Shown here: positions 12,174-22,946 of the stretch, in pieces | How the letters are laid out: each line of letters opens with the position of its first letter | Numbering within the stretch: the first letter of the stretch is position 1 | DNA from: Paraescarpia echinospica | Lineage: Eukaryota > Annelida > Polychaeta > Sabellida > Siboglinidae | Length of the DNA stretch: 64,000 nt | Direction: 5' to 3' | Assembly: GCA_020002185.1 (NCBI GenBank) | Contig: CM034531.1 | Coordinates: 43,924,929-43,988,928, forward strand | Position numbers and translations under genes: made by a program | The notes under the pieces: generated by a model | Databases searched by the model: none | What the model saw: only the letters and a program-made list of their open reading frames with translations | Told to the model about the DNA's origin: nothing

Positions 12174-12592
12174 AGGTCCCAAGTGACACATCTACACAGA
12201 CACCTAGAGTCTGCACTGCCAGTACAACAACACAAACCAGTGACTTGATGATGTGGAGTGCAAGGAAGTTCGCACACAGAGGTCCCAAGTGACACATCTA
12301 CACAGACACCTAGAGTCTGCACTGCCAGTACAACAACACAAACCAGTGACTCGATGATGTGGAGTGCAAGGAAGTTCGCACACAGAGGTCCCAAGTGACA
12401 CATCTACACAGACACCTAGAGTCTGCACTGCCAGTACAACAACACAAACCAGTGACTCGATGATGTGGAGTGCAAGGAAGTTCGCACACAGGTCCCAAGT
12501 GACACATCTACACAGACACCTAGAGTCTGCACTGCCAGTACAACAACACAAACCAGTGACTCGATGATGTGGAGTGCAAGGAAGTTCGCTCA
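12174..12592. repeat. 106-bp minisatellite, four copies
   Basis: Units start at 12174, 12280, 12386 and 12490 with AGGTCCCAAGTGACACATCT; spacings are 106, 106 and 104. The copies are nearly identical (a T/C change in GACTTGATG/GACTCGATG and a 2-bp loss in the third unit), so the array is young. Because 106 is not a multiple of three, translation changes frame each unit, yet all three minus frames stay open across much of the array. Long ORFs here (up to 185 aa on minus) are therefore an artefact of unit composition rather than a gene. Confidence 0.9.
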
Positions 12593-13991
12593 CGATCATG
12601 AAGAATGCACTTTTATACAGGCCTGGAACATTTGGAGAAGTTTCTTTTTGTCTTACAATCACTTGGTCCAGCAGCATATAACCTACGTTATTATCATGGT
12701 GTGATACCATCTGTCGGTGGAAGATAAATTCTTTGTTACTCTTGTGAAGATGCGCCAGCACAAAACTAACTTTTAACTGAATACAATGTTTGGTAAAACT
12801 GAGGCCACTCTGTCAAATATTTTTATTACCTGGATAAATTTCATGGTTTGTCAGTGGGGGACTGTCTGCTATTATTTGATGGAAACTGTAATTGGTCATT
12901 GACAGAGGCTTGTGTCAACAGACAGCACCCACTAGATCACTGAACAATTGCATGTACATTTTAAGCTGTGTCAAACAGTGGGCTGTAACTAATGTGTAAT
13001 GGGAATCCCTACTGCACAGGTAGAACCTGAGAACCTTTAAAACAGCAGTAGACATAATTATCAATGCAATATAAAGATATGATCTAGGATTAAAATAGCT
13101 TAATATAAAAAGTAAAATAACATAGGTATACTCGGAAAGGTTAAATAATATTTAGGCAAAAATTATAAGGAATATTATTAACGTTTTACTATACATGTGG
13201 CAGTTATTCCGTCACTCCAGTTATATTAGTATTATGTCGTTACAACTGTTTTTAACTCTCATTACTACTGTTTTTAAGTCAAAATGTACGTTATGCATAT
13301 GTATCTCGTTAACAAATAAGTTTTATCATAGTTCATTTCTTTCTGGGGGAGGGTTGTAGGGGCAAAAGTAGAACAGATAATGCGTGTGCATTTTCTTAAA
13401 CAATGTTTTACTGCGCTACATGCAAGATTGCAGCTCACCAACTTTCCTGCAAGGTTTCTACAACCACTGGAAATTGGCCTAAATAGTAGAGTTTCGGGAT
13501 AAAATCCGACAGTATTTTTTAATAACACATTACGTAATATATAAAATATTCACAAAATGGTCTACTCGAATACTTTATTTCCAGGTGTATCTTCACTAGC
13601 ATGCATATAGTCTAGAGACCTACTAAACATGTCAACACTTTACTTCCATCATAACTCTTAATGATTTGTAACTATGATTCACCAAAAAACATTTCATTAA
13701 TAATTACAAATTCACAATATAGTCCAAGGGACTTCAGGGCCTTTTGGCCCATTTTTTTACTCAACATTGCTTCAGTTTACTCAGCTGTATAAATAACCGG
13801 ATACCGCGCTATATAAGAACTTAACTTTTTTACCTTTTAGGTTCAATTCAGGTTGGACCTCTCACAGACTTGCATTAAAATTAATATTGGTAATAATTCC
13901 TATACAGGAACTTATTTATGATTGCAGACACGAAATAAAAAGAGTAAAATTCTAGTAGTTTTTTTTCACTATTTTTCATTTCTATGCACTG
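12593..13991. other. No gene recognised
   Basis: AT-rich sequence with no exon or repeat that I can support. An open minus frame just upstream of the minisatellite (12593-12761, MLAHLHKSNKEFIFHRQMVS and on) has no recognisable family. Confidence 0.4.
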
Positions 13992-14450
13992 TTAGCACGA
14001 CCAGTCCCTTGAAAGTGTACACAACAATCTGTTTGAACAAAACAGTTGCCCTTGGATTTGGTAGTAATAGTCATGGTTTTCTTGTAAATAAAGAGACCCG
14101 TCAGCTTCTTTCAGGTAAGGAACTGTTAAGGGAGAAATGTTATTTTCTCTTGCTGTGTAAAAAAATTTAACTTCCAAAATTGTATCTGTGTCGATTACTG
14201 CCAAATATGCCACATGCCTGAGTCTGAACTTTAAACTTTTTTTTTCAAATTGTTCCACTGCCACATTCTCGTAACTACGGTCATGCAATACAGGTGGTGT
14301 TCTAATGTCTACAAAAGTAATTCCATATCTCTCCTCTCTGTGGCCTTGCAGATGGCACCAAAGTCTTATGAGGTCAGATGATGTAGTCTGACATCCTCCA
14401 CTTACTTCATAGTTGCCCTTTCCAACTCGGTGGCCTGCTCCTCGCTGATC
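13992..14450 (-). pseudogene. YqaJ viral-recombinase-like nuclease domain remnant
   Basis: Translation from 14450 leftward gives EEQATELERATMK, stop, VEDVRLHHLTS, stop, DFGAICKATERRDM. After a frame change it gives HDRSYENVAVEQFEKKSLKF, YLAVIDTDTILEVKFFYTAR, NNISPLTVPYLKEADGSLYL and HDYYYQIQGQLF. These match, in order, the R-LTSS-FG-IC, Y-E-A, EVK-Y and HDYY-Q-QGQL blocks of YqaJ. The E-x-K pair (EVK) is kept. The SPDG-type segment that normally precedes it and holds a metal-binding Asp is missing (YLAVIDTDTILEVK runs straight through). The domain is inactive here even ignoring the frameshift and two stops. Confidence 0.8.
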
Positions 14451-14454
14451 TCCG

Positions 14455-14560
14455 AAATGTGAACGTAATGCAATAATAATAATTATTTATTTCTTATATA
14501 GCGCCCCATCCAAATAACTTGTTTTTCCGATAATGTGTCATCGGTTGTCATGGTTGTTAA
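14455..14560 (-). mobile_element. LINE 3' tail fragment
   Basis: The minus strand ends GGGGCGCTATATAAGAAATA then AATAATTATTATTATT. The GCGCTATATAA box and ATT repeat are the common 3' terminus of L2-like LINEs and SINEs that use them. No coding sequence is attached. It sits at the upstream edge of the YqaJ remnant. Confidence 0.5.
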
Positions 14561-17040
14561 ATCGTTTTATTTAAATCACTGACTTAAATCAATCTTGGAC
14601 TAAAAAATTATTGATTTTTTATTTGATGATTTGTGTGAATTTTTGTTATACAAAAGTAAAATTTTCGCTTAAAGGTGCTCAATCAGTTTGTTTGCCCATC
14701 GCCAATCCTGTTCTATTAAGTCCAGATGTGTAATGTGTGAATAGTTTAACTAGTGCTCACAGTCGGTTTAAAAACAAATGCGTACTTGTTTTTTTAATTG
14801 TAAAAAAAAATGTTGTCGTTACACCTGGTATAGCTGGCGAAAGCCAATTGCGCTGTCGAGCTACTGCACCATTTCGGTCACCTGCTTTACGCGATATCGG
14901 CATCCCATGCATTCGAAAACAATAACAACACATACATGCTTTGGCATATCAAGATGAAGATTCCAAAGAGGTTGTACGAAGGTATGTATTGCACTATCGA
15001 AGTTAGCAACAAGAACGCGTAGCCGTGTATTAATTCAACGAGAATTGCAACGCTCAACTCGACTACAACTAGCATTTGATATCATATGTACTAACTAGTG
15101 TTGTTTTTTTGCGACAAAGAATCGTGATAAAAGTAACTGTTTGTTTTTTATATGTATCTGACATTTTGTTAACCTCTTCCTAATTTTTTTTTCTATTGTT
15201 GCTTTGCATATTATGTGCATGTGATGTGTATGTGATATTATAAATTATTACATTATACATATCAAGTGCAGTGATTGTACCTATGTGCTTTTCATAATTT
15301 TGTAGTAAATCTTATCAAATAGTTTCAATAAAATGTTTGTACTTTACATTCTTTACTTTAATTCACATGCATTTCTAACAACAATATGCAATTTAACGAA
15401 GACACCCATTACTGCAAAATCCTCATGCAGACAAACAAAACTATCTCATACAGGGGTGAATCCAGAAATCGAGCCTGGCTTAACCAAATGGTGTAGTCTA
15501 AATTTGGTCGCTACCGAGCCGCCATAACTATAACTTCAGCCGCTCGGCTGGAGTGGTGATATCGGAAGATGGGGGGGGGTACTAATGAAAATTTTTGACA
15601 CTGCACAGGCATGATTATTATGATAGTACAATCACTGAGGCTTGGCTATATAATATATTGTTTCAACTTTCAAGTGTATTTACGAATTTATGTTTGCAAC
15701 AAATATTCCAAATTAAATAAATAGAACATTAAATTGAAAAAGTGAACTGCAAATGAAATGTAGAATGTAATTGAAAGTTTCACAAAAGCCTTATCAACCA
15801 AAGATGGTGTAACTACCCACATAAGATTGGTCAGAATTAAACATAATTGTTAAAACCAATCACATATGTTTGCATATCTTCCAGTTATTATGCTATGATT
15901 TATATATATATATAAAACGTTTGCATAGAGCAGCATCAATTAATACTTACGTTTGTTCTAATTGTCCTCAGCTGCATCCAGCCTCAGGAAGTGATTGGAC
16001 ACCTGAGCTGCCTTTGCTACGACCACTGATGCTCGACAGAGCCACCACAGATCTTGTCATATGTGATGGCTGCAGTGGTGTTGTGGTAGTTCACGCCTTT
16101 GTGTTGAAGCTGTCAAGCAAAGTCATGAATTGGAATATGGAATGAGTCGGATTATTTGTGAAAATGAACATGGTTTGACAGATTCCAGCTGTTAGTTATA
16201 TCTCTTATGAGAGCAACAAAGACATTTTATTATGGATTTCCTGGCTTGATTTAACAAACAAACATGATTATGGCCTTTCAACTACTGGCAACTGTGGTTA
16301 TTAACTGGAGGTTTCTGACTGGGAAAGTATGTTCCTTGAAGCGAAGCCTCTGTGGCTTCAGTGTCATCAACGTGCAAACAATTTGTAAACTGTTCTGTCA
16401 GAAAGCTAGCTGCCAACCCTGACTGTATTTGAATTGAATCACGCAAAGTAAGATGAAGTGAATTAATTAAATGAAATGGAAAACAAATTTACAAAATTGT
16501 TCTACAAAATGTATGAATGTAGAAGTATAAATTACAAAATGCATGTTATTGATAAATTGTAATGTTTTGGATGTGCTTTTTTTTCGTGAAAGACCAAAAT
16601 AAAAAACAACTAAAAACAGAACTTCTATAATTTACATGTACAAAAGGATTTGTAACTTAACAAAACATGAGCTGCAATTCTTTGTATAGTAACAGTAATT
16701 CTCTGCTATCTCACATAAGTCAGTCGCAAGCTATCGGTACATGTTACGAAGGCCTACATGTTATTGTTATGGACATTTTCACAGTATTGAGGGGTGGTGG
16801 TTTTCTGAACATAATAAGCAACATAATATTATATTTATACGAATAAATATGCGTGGTTGAGGCTGACTACTTTGAAATTACTAACTTGTCTAGAAGAAGT
16901 TCTCTTGATTGAAAGTCCAACGTTCTAGTCACTGAGCAACTGCGCTCTATTGTAACCATGTGCATTGTTTCAATGGAGCACATTGTGTAAATACAGATGT
17001 ATGTATGTATGTTGAATTGAAAAGCATGGAAATAACTAAC
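14561..17040. other. Intron-like sequence of the SWIM-YqaJ remnant
   Basis: No further YqaJ-gene exon is secure. On minus, 16440-16240 is open as SGLAASFLTEQFTNCLHVDD then TEATEASLQGTYFPSQK, which looks protein-like but is unassigned. Near 15440-15540 the minus strand has a weak tRNA-like head (GGCGGCTCGGTAGCG, then GGCTCGATTTC), possibly a worn SINE. Otherwise AT-rich. Confidence 0.35.
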
Positions 17041-17699
17041 CATTTCATCTTTCAAGTACTGATCTTGTGGAGTTAACTTCAAGTAGTTGTGGTCGTTGGC
17101 AAGGGCATGTGGATTGGCAGGAGGGAACAGCTGCATCACTGGCATTGGTTGACTTTCCTGAAATATATATATGTAGAGATATAAGCAACATTGTATTATT
17201 TGCTTTATACATAAAGCCAGAGACTCCACTAATGCCCATGTTTTGACAAGTAACTATTTTTCAATTGGTCTGTAAAAGGAATACAAGCTGTATAAGATTT
17301 GTTTCGTCAAATAGAGTGAACCTGTCTGGAGTAGAGTCGTTGTTCTGCTGCTCTGATTAAGATCATATATAAGGTCCGCATTGTCCTTCCCACGAATTGC
17401 ATGTAATCTGCTGGACTTGATAGGAGTTCCTTTAAAAGGTATATCATGATGGAACGTCTGGAGGACCTGCATGTCAAGTCAAAGTGTACATTTATGAATT
17501 TTATATGCATTTTAACCCTTTCATTTATTTATTGTTGCTGATATGTTGACAAGAGCGTGTCACATTCTTGAAACTACCCAGCTTATTTGTACAAAATTGG
17601 GATAAACTAAATGCAATTTTTTTGTGCATTGACAGTTGCCCCAATATTTGTACATAGTACATTGAATGCAGAAAATAAGTGTTTTTTTAAACGTCTTAC

Positions 17700-17962
17700 C
17701 TGTGTACATGTCACTTCTGTCAAGATAGTTCCTGTCTGACAGTAGTGTCAGGCCGAACAGAATTGCTGCAACATGCTTGCAGTGAGCTGTAGGGCCCTGC
17801 CCAGCACCACATTCACATTGTGCTTCTTACACCACCGCATCATTGTTCATGGTCACATCTACATTATAAGAGGTAGACTTCCTCATCTCTGCCCACACAA
17901 CAGCTGACACAAACCACTTTCCTTGTGTGTTGTCTGTGGTGGTATGCATATACCGCAATAAC
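17700..17962 (-). pseudogene. SWIM zinc-finger exon
   Basis: Bounded by a TTTTCTTCAG acceptor and a GTAAGA donor. The frame gives RYMHTTTDNTQGKWFVSAVV then WAEMRKSTSYNVDVTMNNDA, VV, one stop (TAA), EAQCECGAGQGPTAHCKHVA and AILFGLTLLSDR. CECx8CKHxxA is a complete SWIM zinc ligand set (Cys-x-Cys...Cys-x-His). The TAA just before it is the only lesion in this exon. SWIM domains bind DNA or protein partners. The combination with YqaJ fits a recombination or end-processing protein. Confidence 0.85.
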
Positions 17963-18554
17963 CTGAAGAAAACAATGTACAATATATAACAAAAAATTGT
18001 GGAGTCGAACAATACCGGGCCAAATTGGTGTCATGTAAGTTACGCTATATTTATTTCATAACCAGCTTCTTTGCGGACAGTTCCTGTTGATAACATTTGT
18101 GCTGTATATTAGGCCCATGAAGAAAGAAGAGACACAAAAAACGCATCCTGCCGGTTTATTGTTGTTTGAAAAAAATTGTGGTTGTGGACAATGTCGTGGA
18201 TTTTGTAAGTTACAGTGTCCACCATTTCACGTCCAGAGTGCTCTGATCATTCTTAACATTTTAAAAGTCTTGGTTGGATTCTGATGACGTACTAGCATAC
18301 ATCAGTCAAGCAATTTTTTTATTTCTGAAAGGTTTCACATTCTCATATTTGAGATCAACTTCACTTGGCATTGCGCCACATAACAGTGAGTAAAGATATC
18401 TTATCTTCTTTAATTTAGGTGTATATGTATCTTGGTTAGCAGCTAAGACTTTTTGTTTTTGTTGTCCAGTCCTCTTTTTTGGCCCAGTATTGTGCTTCAC
18501 CTATATATATTTACCCAGACACATATATAATGTAATATCAATAATAATTCACGA

Positions 18555-18715
18555 GTAAGGAGCTGTTAGGTTTCTTTTAAACTGGTTAATGGTCAGGAGT
18601 ATTCTAAGTTTATGAGGCAGGGTATTCCAGAATACTGATCCTGAATAATTTATTGTTATGTTTCGAATGTTTGTTCTTACATTTTAAGACATAAATTTAC
18701 AAATAAGCCTGCTGG
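18555..18715 (-). mobile_element. LINE C-terminal fragment
   Basis: The minus strand encodes KNIRNITINYSGSVFWNTLP then HKLRILLTINQFKRNLTAPY and a stop. This is the typical end of an L2/CR1-type reverse transcriptase ORF (the WNSLP and FKR-L elements). It is 5'-truncated and lies in the first intron of the SWIM-YqaJ remnant, so it inserted after that gene was in place. Confidence 0.6.
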
Positions 18716-18956
18716 TATCCATTGACAAAGAAAACTATTATTTCATCGAGGCAGTATCATATTTGACAGGGATGTACAAACTACTAAGCTCATGTGGTTA
18801 TTCGCATATATATCTTTAATCCTACAGTCCTTTTAGTTTAATGTTAAGATAACTCACCTTTCTTTGTGTAGAGACCTCCCCTTTTCCTCCAGCTTCTTTC
18901 CGTACTGGGATAAGTATTCCTCTAGACTCCCCAGTGTAAATTTGGGTAGTTGGTGC

Positions 18957-21091
18957 AACAATAAAATAATTCTAAAATATCAAATGAAAATATTAATTCA
19001 ACCTTTAAAACGCCACTGGCTTAAGGTCACAGGCTACATTTGAAATGTTATATTTTAATTATCAGTCATATGTTAAAAACTACTCGTCATAGATTAAAGT
19101 TGCATTCTGAGTTACACAAGTTTAAGCTAGGTGTATGTACAACCTAAACAATAATGTCAATATTTATTTATTTGAGTATATTTGCTACCGTATATGTCAC
19201 TTTAGCATTTGATGTTATTTGATAAATTACGCTTTTGCAAAAAATAAGCATGACATGCATACGTAATTTTAATTTGGATATTAGAATTACATATTGTGTG
19301 AACAGAAATTTATATGGAGTTGATGAAAATTATGTATTGTATGGGGCATGACGATTCACTGGAAATCTGTATTTAAAAGATGAACGTTGTCAGAATACAA
19401 CTTTAATCTAATGTTCAATACATTCTGTCTATATCAAAAGAAGTTCAAAATGACTTAATAATCAGTTTGCATGACGACAAGCATGGCATGGTTTTAAAAT
19501 GTCAAATAGCATTCAATATTATAAAAATACTTTTTAGTCAGCCAAACTAATTAATTGCACAACTTAATATATTATTGGTAATAATTAGTTTATAAAATGT
19601 GATTTTCAAAGGATGTTCCGTATCGCCAACGTTGATCCCAAATAAAGCTACGTTATGCTCTATTACCATATTTAGCGGAAGTGAGAGCAAACACGTGATG
19701 ACTGGCGCATGCCCGTTCAATGCTCGAATCTTTAACGCTGAGGCACACGGTTCCGATGCTCGGCTATATCGTTAATAATATTCAATTAATTGTACACGTT
19801 ATAGTACGAATAAATATTAGTATTGACAGTTTTCGAAACATCATGGGGATAATTCGTCGCACTTGTGATTACATGGATGAACAGTGTTTTTCTACTGTTT
19901 TTAAATCTCTCGTCCGCCCACATATTGAATATGCAAATCAAGTATGGGCTCCCTACTTAATGAAACACATTACAGCTCTTGAAAATGTTCAGCGTAGAGC
20001 AACCAAATTAATTCCAGGTTTTAAAGATCTTGAATATAATGAACGTCTACAAAGACTAAAATTACCAACTCTGTCATATCGTCGCCTCAGAGGAGACATG
20101 ATTGAATTATATAAGATTTTAACAGACAAATATGATACAGCTGTGACATCAAACTTGATAACTTTGAGGGACACTGAATCATGTACGCGAGGACATCACC
20201 TAAAAATATTCAAAGGACGTTGTCGGTTAAACATTAAACAAAATTCATTTATACACCGATGCACGGACGTATGGAACAGCCTCCCACAGTCTGTGGTAGA
20301 GGCTCCATCAGTCCAGTCCTTTGAGGGGAAATTAGACAAATTATGGAAAAACCACCCAATTAAACTCGATTACACAGCCCCACCCCTATTATGGAACAAC
20401 TCGTCAGACGCATGCGCACCATATAGTTTGACGACAAACATCAGAGCTGGCATAAGAGGCATCACAGTCTAGAAGCCAGAAGAGGACCTATAAGATCATG
20501 AATTATCGCTCACAAACAGTACCAACCTACCTGACATTCAATTCGCGTTTTCTGGCAGACTGCTTGGCACTTCATTTCTTCCGTTCATCTTTGAGTTCTT
20601 TTAAACTCCAACATTGATAAAACAGGTCATAATGTGGGTGAAAAATGCTTCATATAAGTTTTCTGTACACTACGACGTGACGTTGGTGACTGACAGCAAG
20701 GCCTAACCAAAGCAATTATATGATTGCTTTGGCCTGACTTGCAAGGGATATTTCAGTATTTGCAAGTTGGTGTAGTTCGCTAGGGGGCAGCACATCTTAG
20801 CTTAGCTTAGGTCACTGAGTCCAATTTGTGCCTGATTATCGTTTGGAGAACTTCGTTTGGAGAACTTCGTTTCGAGAAAATATTTTGGAGAACATTTTTT
20901 GGAGAAAATCTTTTGGAGAAATATTTGACCAAACGCCATTCTAGTTAATTATTTGACAAAAATATTGCACAATGACAGCGTAAAGGGATAATCGAAAGTC
21001 ATAATTCGACAATCTCGGCGTAAAAGGATAATCGAAAGTAAGAAATCAACAATGTAGCATTGTGGAATTATGGCCCTAATATCGTTCCATA
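18957..21091. repeat. Right terminal inverted arm (2,135 bp)
   Basis: Inverted partner of 1392-3526. The outer tip is GGCCCTAATATCGTTCCATA. Differences from the left arm are few and are concentrated in the iterated TTTGGAGAA/TTCTCC blocks near 20850-20920. The inner edge abuts the first exon of the SWIM-YqaJ gene at 18956. Confidence 0.9.
19720..20472 (+). pseudogene. LINE reverse transcriptase C-terminal fragment (right arm)
   Basis: A 250-aa frame identical to the inverted copy at 2011-2763 except for one residue (Cys instead of Phe in RRTxDYMDEQ). It has the same LVRPHIEYANQVWAP and ENVQRRATKLIP signatures of CR1/L2-type LINE proteins downstream of the polymerase core, and no catalytic motif. 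Preservation of a long open frame in both arms reflects recent copying of one arm onto the other rather than selection on the protein; that is inference. Confidence 0.85.
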
Positions 21092-21097
21092 CACGAT
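21092..21097. repeat. Right target-site duplication (CACGAT)
   Basis: Immediately follows CGTTCCATA and is identical to 1386-1391. Confidence 0.7.
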
Positions 21098-21106
21098 GAC
21101 TACACG

Positions 21107-21345
21107 ATGTCGATCGCCGGTTGCAGCCCGTTTGCCAAGCCTATGACTAATTACAATGTCCTCTTGTGTCACTGGGAGATCACTGCCATTTTGTCATTTA
21201 TTATTTCCACTACATATGCAGTAGTGTTCACCCCGTCCCCACTTTCAGGGATTCCGTGGAACATTAGGTTACATAACGGGAATATTGTTCAATGTTATCG
21301 CACTCACATTCGAGATGATCAAATTTTTCTTCGAGGGTGGCAATT
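21107..21345. repeat. Copy of the dispersed repeat seen at 940-1080
   Basis: The shared run includes GTTATCGCACTCACATTCGA (near 21293 and 1052) and CCATTTTGTxATTTATxATTTC. It marks the far side of the element's insertion context. Confidence 0.6.
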
Positions 21346-22184
21346 ATGCGCTTTTTGATTTCGAGCTTCGAGTTCAGGCCAGCTATTGTCTGCGTAAGGG
21401 TATCGATCTTACCGGCCAGCGCTTGAGGTTACAACGCTAATCCCAGTTTGAGACTTGACTTCATAACTTACATTTTATTGACTTGATACTTTACTTCTTA
21501 ACTTGCAAGTCATTGACTTGAGACATGAATTTTTAACTTGCAGGTCATTGACTTAAGAATTGAATTGACTACCAACACGTGTATCGTTCCATCTAATCAG
21601 AACATCGATTATAACTACATAAAAATAGTTTGTTTGCATGTATACAGTACTCTCCTCTGATCTGATCTGATAACAACAACTGATCTACATTAACTGTTGA
21701 TCGGTAGTCCACGTGGAGGCGTTCTTATGTTTTCAGAATACCGATACTAATAAACATGTTGGGCTAAATAGTCTATATGTGATACTAGTTTAACTCGGTG
21801 TGACATTTACATGATGCTGTTCTTCAATCGTTAATGTCAACTTGTCTTTAATTCACACTCACAAGCGCAACTACAAGTTTAATATATGAATACGTTTTTT
21901 ATTGACATTTCTCTTTCTTGAAATAACATGTGATCGGAACAATGTGTCACTCATCTCTCCGTTCATTCCAACACCACCCTGAATTCATTGGTAATATATC
22001 AGACACGCTGCAATTATTGTGCGACGATTATTCGTTCAACTAAATCTACCATTGTCTGTAATCGAGTGATCAGGTATACGGCGGATTAAAGTAAGGCAAC
22101 GCAGCCGAAGTGCGATTCGAGCCCGGCCTGTTGGTAAAGTCATTGTTCTACCCTGTTTGCTTCTTTCATCAAATACATATTTGA
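21346..22184. other. No gene recognised
   Basis: Contains an iterated TTGACTTGA/TTAACTTGCA motif (21450-21560). Near 22100-22130 is a B-box-like GATTCGAGCCC, too isolated to call a SINE. Confidence 0.4.
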
Positions 22185-22447
22185 AGTGATTGTAAGGTCG
22201 TTTCTTAAATATGCTTCCTCTTAGTGTTAGATCAGTTGAAAATATTACAAAATTCCGTCGTCATTTAAAAACGTATCTTTACAACCTTGCTTATCCACCG
22301 TAGCTCCCTAGCGCCTTGACCCATCTGTTGACAACTGGAAAACTACTTATGGACTTTGAGATTGACCAACCCTTTTGTTTTGATGCGTCTCTGAGCTTGG
22401 TTTCCAAGGATTTAGGCGCAATAGAAGTTATCTTATTATTATTATTA
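22185..22447 (+). mobile_element. LINE 3' end with TTA tail
   Basis: The frame MLPLSVRSVENITKFRRHLK then TYLYNLAYPP, stop, is the classic last segment of an L2/Jockey-group ORF. It is followed by an untranslated tail with CTAGCGCCTTGACCC and a closing CTTATTATTATTATTA run. The rest of the element is absent (5' truncated). Confidence 0.65.
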
Positions 22448-22946
22448 AGTAGCAGACTACAAAAACTCAGCCGACACGTAAGAATTTCCATGAATCGTGA
22501 TATTTAATCGGTATCAATTGTGCAACTAAAATAAACAACATTGTTCCAACAATGAGTCAGATTAGTTAAGTCTAATAGTTCAAGAATATTGTTAATATAA
22601 TAATTCTACATATTCTAGGCTCTATTGTGTCCTGATTTCTACTAAAATACTCATAATGTACAGGTCCTACACCAAATCGTTGACAGTTCTGCACTGCGTT
22701 GTGTATTGTATTATATATCTTCTAGACAAGTTTAACATATTGAAGGTACCTTAATTGTTTAACTTAACGAATGTCTCTCGTTGTTCTTAAAAATGCAGGC
22801 ACACTATATGTCCGCAGTCGCCATGATCATAAGGTACCTCCCTCTTACTAAATATATCAAGTTCCGTCCACATTGCAGCACATGCCGTGGCTGTCAGCTT
22901 TCAACAACACTGCAAAGTTTTGTTTCAAATGCGAAATTCGCAGTCA

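Larger units (their letters stand above)
13992..18956 (-). pseudogene. SWIM zinc finger-YqaJ nuclease gene, decayed
   Basis: Reading leftward: exon 18956-18858 (LPKFTLGSLEEYLSQYGKKL, ending KE plus AG at GTGAGT); SWIM exon 17962-17700; an exon near 17480-17300 (VLQTFHHDIPFKGTPIKSS); exon 17157-17041 (MQLFPPANPHALANDHNYL, donor GTTAGT); then the YqaJ region 14450-13992. This order (N-terminal helix, SWIM, linker, QLFPPAN block, YqaJ) is that of uncharacterised SWIM/YqaJ proteins in fish and invertebrates. YqaJ is a lambda-exonuclease-like fold, so the intact protein is expected to bind and process DNA ends. Exon 1 and the SWIM exon join in phase (AG + G). A stop in the SWIM exon, two stops and frameshifts in YqaJ, and a lost catalytic segment show decay. 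A lysine-rich frame at 18306-18500 (KKRTGQQKQKVLAANQDTYT) lies in the first intron. Confidence 0.75.
1392..21091. mobile_element. 19.7-kb mobile element with 2.1-kb terminal inverted repeats
   Basis: The termini are exact inverted complements (TATGGAACGATATTAGGGCC at the left end) and are flanked by the direct repeat CACGAT. The arms are collinear over 2,135 bp with no net length difference. The interior holds remnants of a SWIM-zinc-finger/YqaJ-nuclease gene on minus and a P2X7-tail-like Cys/His protein gene on plus, plus a SINE, LINE tails and a minisatellite. No DDE transposase, integrase, tyrosine recombinase or DNA polymerase was recognised, so the mobilising enzyme is unknown or supplied in trans. 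YqaJ-type nucleases are known second proteins of some eukaryotic DNA transposons (I recall the ISL2EU group), which is a possible affiliation. All recognised genes are damaged, so this copy looks non-autonomous. Confidence 0.75.

Noticed and set aside
12204..12761. 185-aa minus-strand ORF and its neighbours as a cysteine-rich protein
   Set aside because: The frame runs through a 106-bp minisatellite and switches reading phase each unit; the cysteine-rich look is a property of the repeated unit.
15440..15540. SINE or tRNA-like head on minus
   Set aside because: A- and B-box matches are weak and no tail or body could be defined.
1392..21091. Polinton/Maverick identity for the large element
   Set aside because: Length, long arms and a 6-bp duplication fit, but no protein-primed DNA polymerase, retroviral-type integrase, packaging ATPase or capsid gene was seen, and the termini do not start AG.
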